DNA from: Streptomyces sp. NBC_00576
GTDB lineage: Bacteria > Actinomycetota > Actinomycetes > Streptomycetales > Streptomycetaceae
Direction: 5' to 3'
Assembly (NCBI RefSeq): GCF_036345175.1
Contig: NZ_CP107780.1
Span: forward strand, 7,998,001 to 8,062,000
DNA: 64,000 nt
The notes under the pieces were generated by a model. That model had not been told where the DNA came from. It was given only the letters and a program-made list of their open reading frames with translations, and did not search any database. Position numbers and translations under genes: made by a program. Shown in pieces: positions 62,569 through 64,000 of the stretch; position 1 is the first letter of the stretch; the number at the start of each line of letters is the position of its first letter.

Positions 62569-63492
62569 TCACGACCCGCGCAGGAAACTCACGATTCCTT
62601 CAGAGATCCCTTGTGCCGCTTCCTGCCGCCATGTTCCGCTGGTCAGCAGGGCCGCGTCCTTGCTGTCGCGCATGTTGCCGCACTCGATGAACACCTTCGG
62701 AACCGTTGACAGATTGAGACCGCCGAGGTCCGTGCGGGTGTCCAGCCCGGTGCCGTCACCGATGTAGTTGGAGGGCGCGGAGCCGGTCTCGCGGGCGAAC
62801 CCGGCCTTGACGCGCTCGCCGAGAAGCCGGGACGGGGCGACGATCGGCCGGGTGTCGGCGGCCCCTTGGTGCACGGCCCCCGGCAGGATCACATGGAACC
62901 CGCGGTTGCCCTGCGCGCTCCCGTCGGCGTGGATGGAGACGACGGCGTCGGCGTGTGCGGCGTTCCCGATCCGGGCGCGCTCGTCCACGCAGGGCCCGAA
63001 GGCGTAGTCGGACCGGTCGCCGTCCTGCGTGAACTTCACGGTGGCGCCCTGCCGTTCGAGGACCGTCCGCAGCCGCCGCGCGACATCGAGGGTGAACTCG
63101 GCCTCCGTATAACCGCTGTTGGTGGCGGTACCGGTGGTGTCGCACTCCTTGGAGTTCGTACCGATGTTCACCTTGCGGGCGATCTCGGCGGTGTGCTTGA
63201 AGTTGCCGGGGTTGTGCCCGGGGTCGATGACGACGACCTTGCCCGCCAGGGAAGTCGCCGGTTCGCTGGGGACGGAGAAGTCGGGCGGTTCGACCGGCGA
63301 CAGGGGCTCATAACTGCCGCTGCTGAGGGAGTCGGCGCCGCTCTGGCCGTCACCCCCGCCGTCGTCGGCGACGGCCCCCCAGACGAACCACCCGCCCCCG
63401 CCCAGCACCATCACGGCGAGGGCGACGACCAGCGGACGGCGCAGCGGGGAACGGGGCTGGGGCGGCTCGAAGCCGGGGCCTGCGTAGGACAC
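62569..63492 (-). CDS. N-acetylmuramoyl-L-alanine amidase (Amidase_3) with membrane anchor
   Basis: The 307-residue protein has a membrane anchor (residues about 20-41), an acidic linker and an Amidase_3 domain: VVVIDPGHNPGN with zinc His93, TEAEFTLDVARRL, VSIHADGS and VFIECGNMRDSKDA with the catalytic Glu. It cleaves the bond between muramic acid and the stem peptide. GTG 63492 lacks a ribosome site; TAGAGT lies seven bases upstream, so it is probably leaderless. Confidence 0.88.
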   Translation of the reverse strand: MSYAGPGFEPPQPRSPLRRPLVVALAVMVLGGGGWFVWGAVADDGGGDGQSGADSLSSGSYEPLSPVEPPDFSVPSEPATSLAGKVVVIDPGHNPGNFKHTAEIARKVNIGTNSKECDTTGTATNSGYTEAEFTLDVARRLRTVLERQGATVKFTQDGDRSDYAFGPCVDERARIGNAAHADAVVSIHADGSAQGNRGFHVILPGAVHQGAADTRPIVAPSRLLGERVKAGFARETGSAPSNYIGDGTGLDTRTDLGGLNLSTVPKVFIECGNMRDSKDAALLTSGTWRQEAAQGISEGIVSFLRGS

Positions 63493-63499
63493 GACAGCG

Positions 63500-63505
63500 A
63501 CTCTA
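63500..63505 (-). promoter_or_regulatory. -10 element of the amidase gene
   Basis: On the minus strand TAGAGT (fits TANNNT) ends seven bases before the GTG at 63492. Confidence 0.45.
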
Positions 63506-63514
63506 ACCGGGCCC

Positions 63515-64000
63515 TCAGACCCCCGCTCCCGTTCGCCGCAGGACCCGCAGCGAGTCGGTCGCGGAGATCTCCGTGAAGGCGCCGGAGGCGAGGGCGCGGA
63601 GGTAGACGCGGTAGGGGGCCTGGCCGGTGAACTCGTCCTCGGGGTCGGGGAAGACGTCGTGGATGACGAGGAGGCCGCCCTGCGCGACGTGCGGGGCCCA
63701 GCCCTCGTAGTCCGCGGTGGCGTGCTCGTCGGTGTGACCACCGTCGATGAACACGAGGCCGAGCGGCGAGTTCCAGACCCGCGCCACCTGCGGTGAACGT
63801 CCGACGACCGCGATGACGTGGTCCTCCAGCCCGGCGGTGTGGAGAGTGCGCCGGAAGGCCGGAAGGGTGTCCATCACGCCGAGTTCCGGGTCGACGGTCT
63901 CCGGATCGTGGAAGTCCCACCCCGGCTGCTGCTCCTCGCTGCCCCGGTGATGATCGACGGTCACCGCGGTGACACCGGCCGCCCGGGCCGCATCGGCGAG
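63515..64000 (-). CDS. class I SAM methyltransferase, N-terminus beyond the right edge
   Basis: The frame is open to the right edge and reads LADAARAAGVTAVTVDHHRG at its start, then GLVFIDGGHTDEHATADYEGWAPHVAQGGLLVIHDVFPDP, features of the methyltransferase-24 type (acidic DHH after beta2 and FIDGGH). The SAM-binding Gly-rich motif lies outside the window. The stop at 63515 is 23 bp before the amidase start, so the two may share control. Confidence 0.85.
   Translation of the reverse strand, partial: LADAARAAGVTAVTVDHHRGSEEQQPGWDFHDPETVDPELGVMDTLPAFRRTLHTAGLEDHVIAVVGRSPQVARVWNSPLGLVFIDGGHTDEHATADYEGWAPHVAQGGLLVIHDVFPDPEDEFTGQAPYRVYLRALASGAFTEISATDSLRVLRRTGAGV

Overview
The window is a high-GC actinobacterial chromosome segment, almost certainly Streptomyces. 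The signs are GTG and TTG starts, strong G/C bias at third codon positions, many membrane Ser/Thr kinases, secreted CBM13 enzymes, DUF4097 and FHA-like proteins, and leaderless promoters of the TANNNT type. I see no insertion sequence, phage or plasmid backbone, no rRNA and no CRISPR. One tRNA (Val, anticodon UAC) is present.

Layout. 0-7.8 kb: a coiled-coil membrane protein, a DUF4097 lipoprotein, tRNA-Val, a hexamer-repeat membrane protein paired with a Ser/Thr kinase, and a ketopantoate reductase-like enzyme. 7.8-19.2 kb: a secreted GH27-CBM13 alpha-galactosidase beside an octamer tandem repeat, DedA and DoxX membrane proteins, an FAD/NAD(P) protein, a PhoD phosphatase, a secreted HNH nuclease, a manganese riboswitch with its TMEM165/GDT1-type exporter, a HAD phosphatase and a peptidoglycan-binding membrane protein. 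19.3-28.3 kb: a DHA2 transporter with a MarR-like tail, a GNAT, two related small proteins, a DUF1992 protein, an FHA-like protein, an O-methyltransferase, a metallophosphoesterase and a GT87/PAP2 fusion. 28.3-32.4 kb: a 100-bp tandem repeat running into the end of a squalene/phytoene synthase-family gene, then a CYP125-like P450 divergent from a steroid-type thiolase. 32.6-47 kb: a second kinase with a PG-binding ectodomain, a LacI-controlled ABC importer plus GH125 mannosidase locus, a two-component system, a small secreted protein with a sortase, and a third kinase with a PQQ-propeller ectodomain. 47-52.6 kb: a Tudor-like small protein, a cryptic 55-codon frame, a TetR/EamA pair and two decayed genes (mtnC and an ECF S component). 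52.6-61.5 kb: an MBL-fold hydrolase, an aldehyde dehydrogenase-ferredoxin pair, an orphan TPP riboswitch, a KstR-type TetR regulator, a glycosyltransferase-methyltransferase-alpha/alpha-barrel operon and an F420-type LLM oxidoreductase. 61.5-64 kb: a DUF5336-like membrane protein, a cell-wall amidase and a truncated methyltransferase.

How genes work together. The most coherent system is a dispersed steroid or isoprenoid side-chain oxidation regulon. A KstR-like repressor gene, sites fitting the KstR pattern TnnAACnnGTTnnA, and a second palindrome (TCTGACG-N3-CGTCAGA) sit in front of the P450, thiolase, MBL hydrolase, aldehyde dehydrogenase-ferredoxin and LLM oxidoreductase genes. A second unit is the LacI / sugar ABC importer / GH125 locus, which has three perfect ACAACGTTGT operators in its divergent promoter. 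Two riboswitches are visible, one well placed (Mn) and one apparently without a target gene (TPP). No database search was possible: family names rest on motif recognition, and start choices on ribosome-site spacing.
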